This document shows positions 1 through 6,080 of a stretch of 6,710 nucleotides of DNA, one piece after another. The first letter of the stretch is position 1. Each line of letters begins with the position of its first letter. The notes beneath the pieces were generated by a model. That model was not told where the DNA came from and did not search any database. It was given only the letters and a program-made list of their open reading frames with translations. Location: assembly GCA_947464515.1 (NCBI GenBank), contig CANHXF010000098.1, forward strand, positions 1-6,710. Direction: 5' to 3'. Position numbers and translations under genes: made by a program. The stretch is from Flavobacteriales bacterium (GTDB taxonomy: Bacteria > Bacteroidota > Bacteroidia > NS11-12g > UBA955).

Positions 1-497
1 GCCTAGGTCTGTCGAAAATTAGTATTTACCATCGTTCGGCGGAGAATGCGAACGATAAAGCAAGCACTGAATCGGTGATGCTCGAATACCTTGAAACCTC
101 CAATTTGCAAGCGGAAGATCGATTTATATTGATTCAAGCAACCAATCCGTTTTTGTTATCGGATCATTTGAACGATGGCATCAACCTGCTCAATCAGCAG
201 CCTCATGGGTCGATTATTTCCTGCGCTACCTTCAAAAGGTTTCTTTGGAATAGAGACGGATCACCAATGAATTACGACTTCATGAATCGTCCTCGCCGAC
301 AAGATTTTGACGGGGCGATGCTAGAAAATGGCGCATTCTATATCAACAGCGTTGGCAATATTCTAGATACCAAAAACCGCTTAACGCATCCCATCGCAAT
401 TGTGGAAATGCCTGAATATTCTGCGGTGGAAATCGATGAGCCCGAAGATTGGATGATTGCCGAAAAAATTCACAGAAAACACATTTTAACCCCATAA
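1..497 (+). CDS. neuA: Acylneuraminate cytidylyltransferase (CMP-nonulosonate synthetase), N-terminus outside window
   Basis: Activates a sialic acid-type sugar (Neu5Ac, KDN or a relative) with CTP to give the CMP-sugar used by glycosyltransferases in the cytoplasm. The frame is open from base 3, and 164 residues are visible. The family is usually about 220-230 residues, so roughly 60-70 residues carrying the N-terminal nucleotide-binding loop are missing. Visible landmarks, numbered from base 3: HRSAENANDKASTES at 10-24, which is the family's AsD.ast..v region; LIQATNPF at 43-50, the LLQPTSP-like strand; RPRRQD at 96-101; ENGAFYI at 108-114; and EIDEPEDW at 143-150, with the acidic pair of the C-terminal metal site. 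The GTG at base 75 is internal, because conserved sequence continues upstream of it. The stop lies three bases before the phosphatase start, so the two are surely co-transcribed. The exact sugar cannot be read from this fragment; LegF/PseF-type activity remains possible, but the neighbouring 9-phosphate phosphatase argues for Neu5Ac or KDN. Confidence 0.88.
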   Translation, partial: LGLSKISIYHRSAENANDKASTESVMLEYLETSNLQAEDRFILIQATNPFLLSDHLNDGINLLNQQPHGSIISCATFKRFLWNRDGSPMNYDFMNRPRRQDFDGAMLENGAFYINSVGNILDTKNRLTHPIAIVEMPEYSAVEIDEPEDWMIAEKIHRKHILTP

Positions 498-500
498 AAC

Positions 501-1004
501 ATGATTTTACCCAAACTAATTATCACAGACATAGACGGGGTGTGGACAGACGGAGGCATGTATTACGACAATACAGGGAATGAGTTCAAGAAATTCAATA
601 CGATCGATAGCGCCGGTATCATTTTTTGCAGAAAACTCAATATCCCCATCGCAATCATCACCGGAGAGGACACTAAAATTGTGGCGAATCGTGCCAAAAA
701 GTTAAAAATCGATTTGCTGTATCAAGGCATTACCGACAAACTCACCGTAGCCACCGAATTGTGCAATACGATGGGCATAGACCTGAGTGAGGTTGCTTAC
801 ATCGGCGATGATTTGGGCGATATCGATTTACTCAAAGCAGTTGGTTTTTCAGGTGCTCCAGCCAATGCAAGTGATTATATCAAAGCAATTTGCAATGTAG
901 TTACGATGAAAAAAGGCGGCGATGGTGCCTTCAGAGAATTCGTGGAAGAAATATTGGAACGCAGCGGACAAATGCAACGCGTTTTAGGCATGTTTAATCT
1001 GTAA
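501..1004 (+). CDS. HAD-family C0 phosphatase, probably KDN-9-phosphate/Neu5Ac-9-phosphate phosphatase (KdsC-like)
   Basis: A small capless HAD phosphatase of the KdsC type, 167 residues, a normal full length. Motif I is DIDGVWTDGG (10-19) with nucleophile Asp10 and acid/base Asp12; motif II is Thr54 in ITGE; motif III is Lys80 in GITDKL; motif IV is GDDLGD (102-107). The C-terminal GGDGAFRE (139-146) is the tail that reaches the neighbouring active site in the tetramer. KdsC proper carries TGR after motif II, whereas here it is TGE (Glu56) with Lys67 further on. From memory these are the two residues described as marking the Bacteroides KDN-9-phosphate phosphatase BT1713, and the overall sequence also resembles that protein. 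Together with the cytidylyltransferase just upstream, I infer removal of the 9-phosphate from KDN-9-P or Neu5Ac-9-P before CMP activation. Kdo-8-phosphate phosphatase is the alternative. It starts with ATG one codon after the neuA stop, in the same frame, with no Shine-Dalgarno. Confidence 0.87.
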   Translation: MILPKLIITDIDGVWTDGGMYYDNTGNEFKKFNTIDSAGIIFCRKLNIPIAIITGEDTKIVANRAKKLKIDLLYQGITDKLTVATELCNTMGIDLSEVAYIGDDLGDIDLLKAVGFSGAPANASDYIKAICNVVTMKKGGDGAFREFVEEILERSGQMQRVLGMFNL

Positions 1005-1029
1005 ATTTGAAATCCTAACTCCGCAATTG

Positions 1030-1917
1030 ATGCCTATTTCAACGTTACTTTCCCTCGGCAAAATTGTCGTTAAGTCGCGCCCAACCCCGGGCATCCCACA
1101 GAAAACGGATGAAGAAATCCTCATCATCGGCAATGGCCCCTCAGCCAAAGAATTCTTAGAAACTGCTAAAAATCGCACTGTAAAACCAGCTTTATTTTGC
1201 GTAAACAAATTTGCTTTTGGCCCCTACTTCCAAGAACTAAAACCCAAATACTATTTGTTGCTGGACGGCGATTTTTTTCATTTCAATGAAGCGATTTTTC
1301 AGGACGCCAATCAGCACCCCCGGGTAAAAATCAAACCCGAATTCGCGGAATGGCAGCACCAGATCAACGAGACTTGGAAGAACCTTTTCAAACAAAATTG
1401 GGGACTCACCTTGTTCATACCTACCGCATATAAAAACAGTTTCATGGCAAAGAAAGCCCGTGAAAATGGAATACACACGGTGGCTTTTAACTATACAGTA
1501 ATTAAGGGTATACAAGGATTCAGATCCTTCGCTTACAAATTGGGACTGGGCATGCCGCAATCGCAAAACGTAATCAACGCGGCCCTGTTTTTATCGATCA
1601 AAATGCAGCCCAAAAAGGTTTTCGTTACAGGGATCGATCACGACTTCCACAAGAATTTGGTACTCGACAACAACACGTTGTTTGAAGAGGTATCGCATTT
1701 TTACACCGACAAACCTTTCCGCCACCCTTTGGTGCATGCTGATGGTAGCGGGCCTGTAAAGCTTCGACAAGTATTCTTGAATCTTCACAAAGTCCATGTG
1801 GGCTATCAAGAGTTACATCGATACGCCAAGGAAAACCATGTCGAGGTACTAAATATCACCCCCGCCGGTTTCGTAGATGAATTCCCGCGTGCAAATGCCA
1901 ATGAGGTTTTTAAATAA
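1030..1917 (+). CDS. Putative sialyltransferase-like protein (GT42 / DUF115-MptE-like fold)
   Basis: A 295-residue soluble protein with no signal peptide. An ATG at 1030 follows directly after an in-frame TTG at 1027; I chose the ATG. Near the N-terminus is LIIGNGPSAKEF (31-42), the glycine-rich nucleotide-binding motif shared by GT42 sialyltransferases (Campylobacter Cst-II) and DUF115/MptE-like proteins. Further Cst-II-like pieces appear in the same order: FCVNKFAF (56-63) resembling RCNQFYF, VFVTGIDHDF (197-206) resembling IYLSGIDFY, SHFY (222-225) resembling SHYI, which holds the catalytic His of Cst-II (here His223), and a C-terminal ITPAGFVDEFP (276-286) resembling the CPNSLLANFIEL stretch. 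The Arg that lies in Cst-II's QRITSG has no obvious counterpart (PQSQN here). The gene lies 25 bases after the phosphatase, apparently third in the same operon, which suits transfer of the CMP-activated sugar to a glycan. The gene is certain; the activity is an inference, and an MptE-like or other DUF115 role is possible. Confidence 0.72.
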   Translation: MPISTLLSLGKIVVKSRPTPGIPQKTDEEILIIGNGPSAKEFLETAKNRTVKPALFCVNKFAFGPYFQELKPKYYLLLDGDFFHFNEAIFQDANQHPRVKIKPEFAEWQHQINETWKNLFKQNWGLTLFIPTAYKNSFMAKKARENGIHTVAFNYTVIKGIQGFRSFAYKLGLGMPQSQNVINAALFLSIKMQPKKVFVTGIDHDFHKNLVLDNNTLFEEVSHFYTDKPFRHPLVHADGSGPVKLRQVFLNLHKVHVGYQELHRYAKENHVEVLNITPAGFVDEFPRANANEVFK

Positions 1918-1938
1918 AAACCCTGAACCGCAAAAACC

Positions 1939-3444
1939 TTAATCGTTTAATTTAATGCCGATGGGTCTGAGGACCTTCTTCACCATGCTGTGAACATCTT
2001 CACTCAATCGGAAATAGAGAATCACACCCAAGGTCGCTCCCACGAGTAAAATCGATTTAAGCACTGACATCCAAAACAAATTAAACACATCCACCTTCCA
2101 TAGGTAATTAACAACGAAAGCCAACGCAAACAGAACAATGCTATAAATGATATGCGCTGTGATAGGCTGCATTTTGTAAACCATCCAGATCAAAATTGCC
2201 ATCACAATTCCACTGGCCAACCAAACACATCCCGTGGCAATTGCTGCGCCATCAATCCCCATGATTGGTATCAGCCATTGGTTCATCAAAATGCCTACTA
2301 CGATGGAGCAAAAATTTAGTATCAACGACAAATAATATCGTTTCGAGAAGATCAGCATCGCCGCTGAATTCCCTTGGAGTAAAACGCAGAGTTTCCCGAC
2401 GCCCAAATAGAACACAGCCCATTTTCCTGCAACATATAAATGGCCGTTTGGCATCCAATGAAACAGCAAATCGATATTAATCCAAACCAATAGCAAAGCC
2501 AAAGCGCCCAAAATAAATTGGTTGAGGCTGGTTTTTTGATAAAGTCGCTCGATCTCCGCTTGATCCCCATTATGAATGGCCTCGGATAGCTTAGGATTGG
2601 CAATCTGCAAGATGCTACGCGTAGGAATTTCTATCAAAACCGCAATATTCACTGCGATGGCATAAATACCTGTCTGCGCGCTGCCCTTCATCGAACTAAC
2701 CATCAAAAAGTCCATCCGCTGCAAAACAAGCATCGCAACATAGGTAAGAAACAAATACCCTGTATATCGATAGAACTCAGGCTTTAGACCATCCTGCGAA
2801 TTCACGAAGACCATATCCGGCTTGAAAGAGAGTTTTGTATTCTTGATCACAAACCAAATATTTAATACCATGACTACCGCGTAAACGGCAGCAATGCTAT
2901 GCATGGTCTGGCCAAAATCCACCTTGCCTATATAATAAAGCCAACCCAATAAACCCAGAAGGACGCGTACTACATTTTCCCTTAGGAATGAGGCAAATAC
3001 GATTTTCCCCAGCGATGCCGAAAAGATCTCAAATACGGTGTTGAATACGAAGAAAAATACGAAGGGTATCAACCAATGGTAATAGGGCAAAAAATCACTG
3101 GAATTCTTTCCCAAATACGCCACCACCCAGGATTGTCCGGTTAGTAATAATAAGGCGACGAATAAAAAACCAATGGCAGGAATCAACAATAACCAAAACC
3201 CGACACCATTATGGCCATTTTCATTTTTAAATCGCGGAAAAAACTTCCAAATCGAATATCCCGTACCCAACTGAGCCACACCAGCCAACAAAGCACCCAT
3301 CTCAATAAACAGACGAAAAACCCCATTTTCACTCGTGGTAAACACCAAGGGAAATAAATAAAATGTCGTAAATAACCCCACCAAACTCCCACTGTAATTT
3401 ACAATGGATGCCCAAAAGCTATTTTTGGCAATAATCCCCGACAT
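1939..3444 (-). CDS. Polysaccharide/lipopolysaccharide flippase, MOP (Wzx/MATE-like) superfamily
   Basis: An integral inner-membrane protein of 501 residues. About fourteen hydrophobic segments are visible, near 12-34, 45-65, 82-102, 122-142, 155-173, 183-200, 228-248, 258-278, 308-328, 340-358, 370-388, 398-422, 430-447 and 458-478, the usual number for Wzx-type exporters. Family-like features are the N-terminal NSFWASIVNYSGSLVG, a charged KFFPRFKN loop after the second helix, and PTRSILQIANPKLSEAI (274-290) with a basic loop in mid-protein. Such proteins flip undecaprenyl-linked oligosaccharides to the periplasmic face. An upstream GTG at 3463-3465 would add seven residues; I prefer the ATG at 3444 because it fits the usual short polar N-terminus (MSGIIAKNSF). 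It converges on the sialic-acid operon with only 21 bases between stop codons and no hairpin there. Substrate cannot be read from sequence; export of a sialylated glycan is suggested only by the neighbourhood. Confidence 0.86.
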   Translation of the reverse strand: MSGIIAKNSFWASIVNYSGSLVGLFTTFYLFPLVFTTSENGVFRLFIEMGALLAGVAQLGTGYSIWKFFPRFKNENGHNGVGFWLLLIPAIGFLFVALLLLTGQSWVVAYLGKNSSDFLPYYHWLIPFVFFFVFNTVFEIFSASLGKIVFASFLRENVVRVLLGLLGWLYYIGKVDFGQTMHSIAAVYAVVMVLNIWFVIKNTKLSFKPDMVFVNSQDGLKPEFYRYTGYLFLTYVAMLVLQRMDFLMVSSMKGSAQTGIYAIAVNIAVLIEIPTRSILQIANPKLSEAIHNGDQAEIERLYQKTSLNQFILGALALLLVWINIDLLFHWMPNGHLYVAGKWAVFYLGVGKLCVLLQGNSAAMLIFSKRYYLSLILNFCSIVVGILMNQWLIPIMGIDGAAIATGCVWLASGIVMAILIWMVYKMQPITAHIIYSIVLFALAFVVNYLWKVDVFNLFWMSVLKSILLVGATLGVILYFRLSEDVHSMVKKVLRPIGIKLND

Positions 3445-3569
3445 AAAAGCAAAGGTAATACACACGTCAGTTGTTTGCGTTTTCGCTCAATTGTAGGTAG
3501 AAAAAAGTTGTTAATATGTACAAAATGGTGTTAATTCGCTTTCCTAACAAAAAATTGAAACAAACGAAT
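3445..3569. promoter_or_regulatory. Divergent intergenic region between the flippase and lipoprotein genes
   Basis: These 125 AT-rich bases separate two divergent starts, so they should hold the promoters of both genes. On the minus strand TACCTTTG (3457-3450) matches the Bacteroidota -7 consensus TAnnTTTG in full, but it sits only five bases before the flippase ATG and no TTG element is found 17-23 bases upstream of it. On the plus strand a TTG at 3508-3510 is followed 21 bases later by TAATTCG (3532), a poor -7 match. The bases just before the lipoprotein ATG are very A-rich (3548-3569), which in Bacteroidota often replaces a Shine-Dalgarno in well-translated genes. Presence of promoters is inferred from layout; their exact places are uncertain. 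Confidence 0.35.
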
Positions 3570-4511
3570 ATGAAAAAATTACTCCTTTTAGCTGTCGTTG
3601 CTGCCGGATTGGCTGGAATGATGCAGAGCTGTAAGCCAGAGAACCCAGATGGTGGTTCAACTGCAGCCTCTTTAACCGTTGCTAAGAAACAACGTTCTTT
3701 GGTAGTGTATCACACTGCTACATGGTGTGGTCCTTGCGGTCTTTACGCGATGCCAGAATTCAAGAAATTGGTTGCTGCCAACGATATCGACAATATCGTT
3801 CCTGTAGATTATCATTCTTCTGCTTCTTCTCGTTTGGTTCCAATGTGGACAAAGCCTAGTAACGATACATTGTTCATTGCTCCTTTCGCACAACAATTTT
3901 TGTATACGGTTTCTAACATCGATGCTTCTACAGGCCAATATTCAATCCCTACTTTTTGGTTGAACAACTCATTGATTGGTAGCAGTAACATCAAATTGGC
4001 TGATATCCAAAGCAGTGCGGTTAATGCCAATTCTATCCCAGTTGAAATCGGTGTAGCTGCAAGTGCTTCTGCAAGCGGTCAAAATTTGAGCATCAAATAT
4101 AAATTGAAAGCTTTCGCTCCTGAAGCTGGAAGTGATTATTATATTTCTGCATTTATTGTTGAAAAATCTGTTACTGCATTACAAACCGTTACAGGTTCTG
4201 GTGATGTATCTACAGCACACGAGCGCGTAATCCGTGCTTCTGCTTTGAAAAATGCTGCTGGTGCTCCAGTTGCTTTCTCAACTGCTGCTTCTATGACTAG
4301 CCCTGCTGCAAACGCAGAAGTTGAAAAGACAATCGATTGGACTTTCTCTGCAATTCCTCAATCAGTAAAAGACAAATACGCTACTTTTGGCTTGCCATGG
4401 TGGAACTGGAATCCAGCAAACACTGGCGTAGTTATCGCTGTTTGGAGAAAAGTTAACGATACTACTAAGCCTTACTACTTGGTTAACACAGTATACACCG
4501 ACGTAAAATAA
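3570..4511 (+). CDS. Omp28-related lipoprotein with thioredoxin-like CxxC domain
   Basis: A 313-residue secreted lipoprotein. The start at ATG 3570 gives a classic signal peptide: MKK, a hydrophobic core LLLLAVVAAGLAG, then the lipobox MMQSC with Cys21 as the lipidated residue. An upstream in-frame ATG at 3516 would bury this signal behind 18 basic residues and is unlikely. Residues 42-60 hold a thioredoxin-type strand and WCGPC (52-56), and SIPTFW (125-130) supplies the cis-proline (Pro127) that faces the CxxC. The C-terminal half (about 155-313) is beta-rich and includes HERVIRAS (217-224), a stretch I associate with Omp28-related proteins (the Porphyromonas outer-membrane family). It probably sits in the periplasm or outer membrane and does thiol-disulfide exchange; the true partner is unknown. 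It is monocistronic, ended by the hairpin at 4540-4584. Its codon choice (GCT, TCT, GTT, GGT, AAA) is far more biased than that of its neighbours, suggesting high expression. Confidence 0.88.
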   Translation: MKKLLLLAVVAAGLAGMMQSCKPENPDGGSTAASLTVAKKQRSLVVYHTATWCGPCGLYAMPEFKKLVAANDIDNIVPVDYHSSASSRLVPMWTKPSNDTLFIAPFAQQFLYTVSNIDASTGQYSIPTFWLNNSLIGSSNIKLADIQSSAVNANSIPVEIGVAASASASGQNLSIKYKLKAFAPEAGSDYYISAFIVEKSVTALQTVTGSGDVSTAHERVIRASALKNAAGAPVAFSTAASMTSPAANAEVEKTIDWTFSAIPQSVKDKYATFGLPWWNWNPANTGVVIAVWRKVNDTTKPYYLVNTVYTDVK

Positions 4512-4539
4512 TTTAGATTTCCCTCCAATGGGAATTCAC

Positions 4540-4584
4540 ATAAAAAGAGAGGGCCTCGTCAATGACGAGGCCCTCTCTTTTTAT
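4540..4584. terminator. Bidirectional rho-independent terminator
   Basis: A perfect 21-bp inverted repeat (4540-4560 paired with 4564-4584) closes on a three-base loop AAT. The GC-rich inner stem GAGGGCCTCGTC is flanked by an A-run on the left and a T-run on the right, so either strand gives a hairpin followed by U residues. It lies 28 bases after the lipoprotein stop and 74 bases beyond the stop of the convergent enoyl-CoA hydratase gene, so it can terminate both. The rest of the gap (4585-4658) shows no further feature. Confidence 0.92.
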
Positions 4585-4658
4585 AATCTAACCATTTCAA
4601 AAAACAGGCTACGAGTAATCTTTCCCGTGACCAGAAATTTGACGGTAGAAAGGTACTC

Positions 4659-5438
4659 TTATTTACCCTTGAAATCAGGCTTACGCTTTTCAACAAATGC
4701 CGCCATGCCCTCTTTCTGATCTTCAGTGGCAAACAACATATAGAAATTCTTGCGCTCAAAATACAAACCCTCTTGCAAATGCGAATCAAACGCCTTCAAG
4801 ACACTCTCCTTGGCCATTTGAACCGCAATGGGCGATTTCCCCGCGATATCTGAAGCCAATTTAATGGCCTCGTCCAAATACAATTCCACCGGTACGATCT
4901 TATTAATCAACCCAGCCGCTTTCGCCTCCTCCGCACTGATAAACTTACCCGTCAACACCATTTCCATCGCCCTAACCTTACCCACCGCTCTGGTCAAACG
5001 CTGCGTTCCACCCGCACCGGGCATCACACCAATATTGATTTCGGGCTGACCAAATTGTGCCGTTTCACTGGCCACAATCATATCGCACAACATACAAAGT
5101 TCGCATCCACCGCCTAAGGCAAATCCCGACACCGCTGCAATGATTGGCTTTTTTGTTTTACGAATGCTGTCCCACGTAGAAAACTGGTCAATTTTCAACA
5201 TATCAACCGCCGTTCTTCCTGCCATCTGTTTGATATCTGCCCCCGCCGCAAACGCCCTCTCATTCCCCGTAATCACAATCGCACGAACCGAATCGTCGGC
5301 ATCCAACATCAACAAAGCATCCCGAATCTCCCCCATCAACTGCAAATTCAATGCATTCAATTCCTTGGGACGATTCAATTGAATCTTCGCGACAAAAGGC
5401 GCCACTTGGGCATCGACCAAAATAAATTCATAAGACAT
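4659..5438 (-). CDS. Enoyl-CoA hydratase (crotonase family)
   Basis: A 259-residue crotonase, typical full length, which adds water across trans-2-enoyl-CoA in fatty-acid beta-oxidation or related acyl-CoA breakdown in the cytoplasm. LNRPKELNAL (21-30) is the early CoA-binding stretch; AFAAGADIKQM (62-72) gives the first oxyanion-hole region; SGFALGGGCELCMLCD (104-119) gives the second, with catalytic Glu113; and GQPEINIGVMPGAGGTQRL (130-148) carries the second catalytic Glu133. Both glutamates being present supports a true hydratase rather than an isomerase or another crotonase activity. The C-terminus ends with the usual FVEKRKPDFKGK. The start ATG at 5438 is clear. TAACTTCG, one base off the TAnnTTTG -7 consensus, lies four bases before it, so the gene may have its own promoter even though it lies only 60 bases after the PAP2 gene on the same strand. 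No other beta-oxidation gene is in the window. Chain-length preference cannot be read. Confidence 0.93.
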   Translation of the reverse strand: MSYEFILVDAQVAPFVAKIQLNRPKELNALNLQLMGEIRDALLMLDADDSVRAIVITGNERAFAAGADIKQMAGRTAVDMLKIDQFSTWDSIRKTKKPIIAAVSGFALGGGCELCMLCDMIVASETAQFGQPEINIGVMPGAGGTQRLTRAVGKVRAMEMVLTGKFISAEEAKAAGLINKIVPVELYLDEAIKLASDIAGKSPIAVQMAKESVLKAFDSHLQEGLYFERKNFYMLFATEDQKEGMAAFVEKRKPDFKGK

Positions 5439-5498
5439 TGTGCGAAGTTAATATTTTCTCACAGATCCTCACGGGGCGATTCTTCCACGAAACGATTC

Positions 5499-6068
5499 TT
5501 ATCGCTGCTCCATGTGGGGCGATAACCAATTTCGGTACAACCACAGCAACCCATAAGCGATACCCAACCCCAGCAACGCGCCAAAAAACACATCGCCAAC
5601 ATAGTGAACTCCCAAATACACGCGTGAATACGCAATGCAAGAAGCCAAATACATCAAAGCCAAACGAGGGCGTCGTCCCAAACCCAAAAGCATCATCGCT
5701 GTGCTAAACACCGCAAACGCATTGGCAGAATGACTGCTCACAAATCCATATTTACTGCCCGGCAATCCATTTGGCGTTCTCGGGTGTAACGATTCCTGCC
5801 ATGCCGGCCTAACCCTGGCAAAAAGTGGCTTACAAATCCTAGAACTGATACTATCCGCCAGCCCAAAAGAACTCAGCGTAAGCAAAGTGGGTATCCAAAA
5901 CTTCTTGCCAAACTGCTTGATAAAAAGCCCAAAAAACACAATATACAATGGGATAAATGCCCATTTACTGCTCAAGAAGATCATCATCGGATCCAACGTA
6001 GTAGACGCCCATCGCTGATTAATCAGCACAAATAAGTCGCGATCAAAAAAATCCAATACAAACAACAT
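5499..6068 (-). CDS. PAP2-family membrane phosphatase
   Basis: A 189-residue integral membrane phosphatase of the type 2 phosphatidic acid phosphatase family. All three active-site blocks are there: KPLFARVRP (80-88; Lys80 and Arg87 of KX6RP), SSHS (111-114; His113 in place of the PSGH block's His, with Ser in the Gly position), and SRVYLGVHYVGD (148-159; Arg149, nucleophile His155, Asp159). Hydrophobic segments lie around 37-52, 57-75, 115-131, 136-150 and 158-178, with the catalytic loops expected on the periplasmic side. Relatives dephosphorylate undecaprenyl pyrophosphate, phosphatidylglycerol phosphate or lipid A; which applies here cannot be told. The ATG at 6068 is twelve bases after the methyltransferase stop, so the two are probably co-transcribed. 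No clear ribosome-binding motif is seen. Confidence 0.9.
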   Translation of the reverse strand: MLFVLDFFDRDLFVLINQRWASTTLDPMMIFLSSKWAFIPLYIVFFGLFIKQFGKKFWIPTLLTLSSFGLADSISSRICKPLFARVRPAWQESLHPRTPNGLPGSKYGFVSSHSANAFAVFSTAMMLLGLGRRPRLALMYLASCIAYSRVYLGVHYVGDVFFGALLGLGIAYGLLWLYRNWLSPHMEQR

Positions 6069-6080
6069 CGTTAGCGAAGA

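Noticed and set aside
3445..3465. GTG start for the flippase seven codons upstream
   Set aside because: The ATG at 3444 fits the family N-terminus better, and the GTG version would run through the -7-like motif.
3508..3538. Possible plus-strand promoter for the lipoprotein, TTG and TAATTCG spaced by 21 bases
   Set aside because: The spacing is acceptable but the -7 element matches only three of the six fixed positions, so it is not called as a separate site.
3516..3569. Upstream in-frame ATG that would lengthen the lipoprotein by 18 residues
   Set aside because: It would put a basic stretch ahead of a textbook lipoprotein signal peptide; the ATG at 3570 follows an A-rich leader and gives the usual MKK start.
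3672..3938. Open frame on the minus strand inside the lipoprotein gene, and others like it opposite the sialyltransferase-like and crotonase genes
   Set aside because: They lie wholly within well-supported genes on the opposite strand, show no recognisable domain, and look like by-products of codon bias.
4585..4658. Possible small gene or remnant between the terminator and the enoyl-CoA hydratase stop
   Set aside because: All frames are short or interrupted by stops and none resembles a known peptide; it is treated as the 3' untranslated region of the enoyl-CoA hydratase message.
5477..5500. Direct repeat CGATTCTT (5477-5484 and 5493-5500) between the PAP2 and enoyl-CoA hydratase genes
   Set aside because: Two 8-base copies are within chance; no palindrome or link to a known regulator is seen.
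5438..5707. Open frame of 89 codons on the plus strand overlapping the 3' end of the PAP2 gene
   Set aside because: It is low in complexity, has no hydrophobic or domain pattern, and overlaps a gene with complete catalytic motifs.
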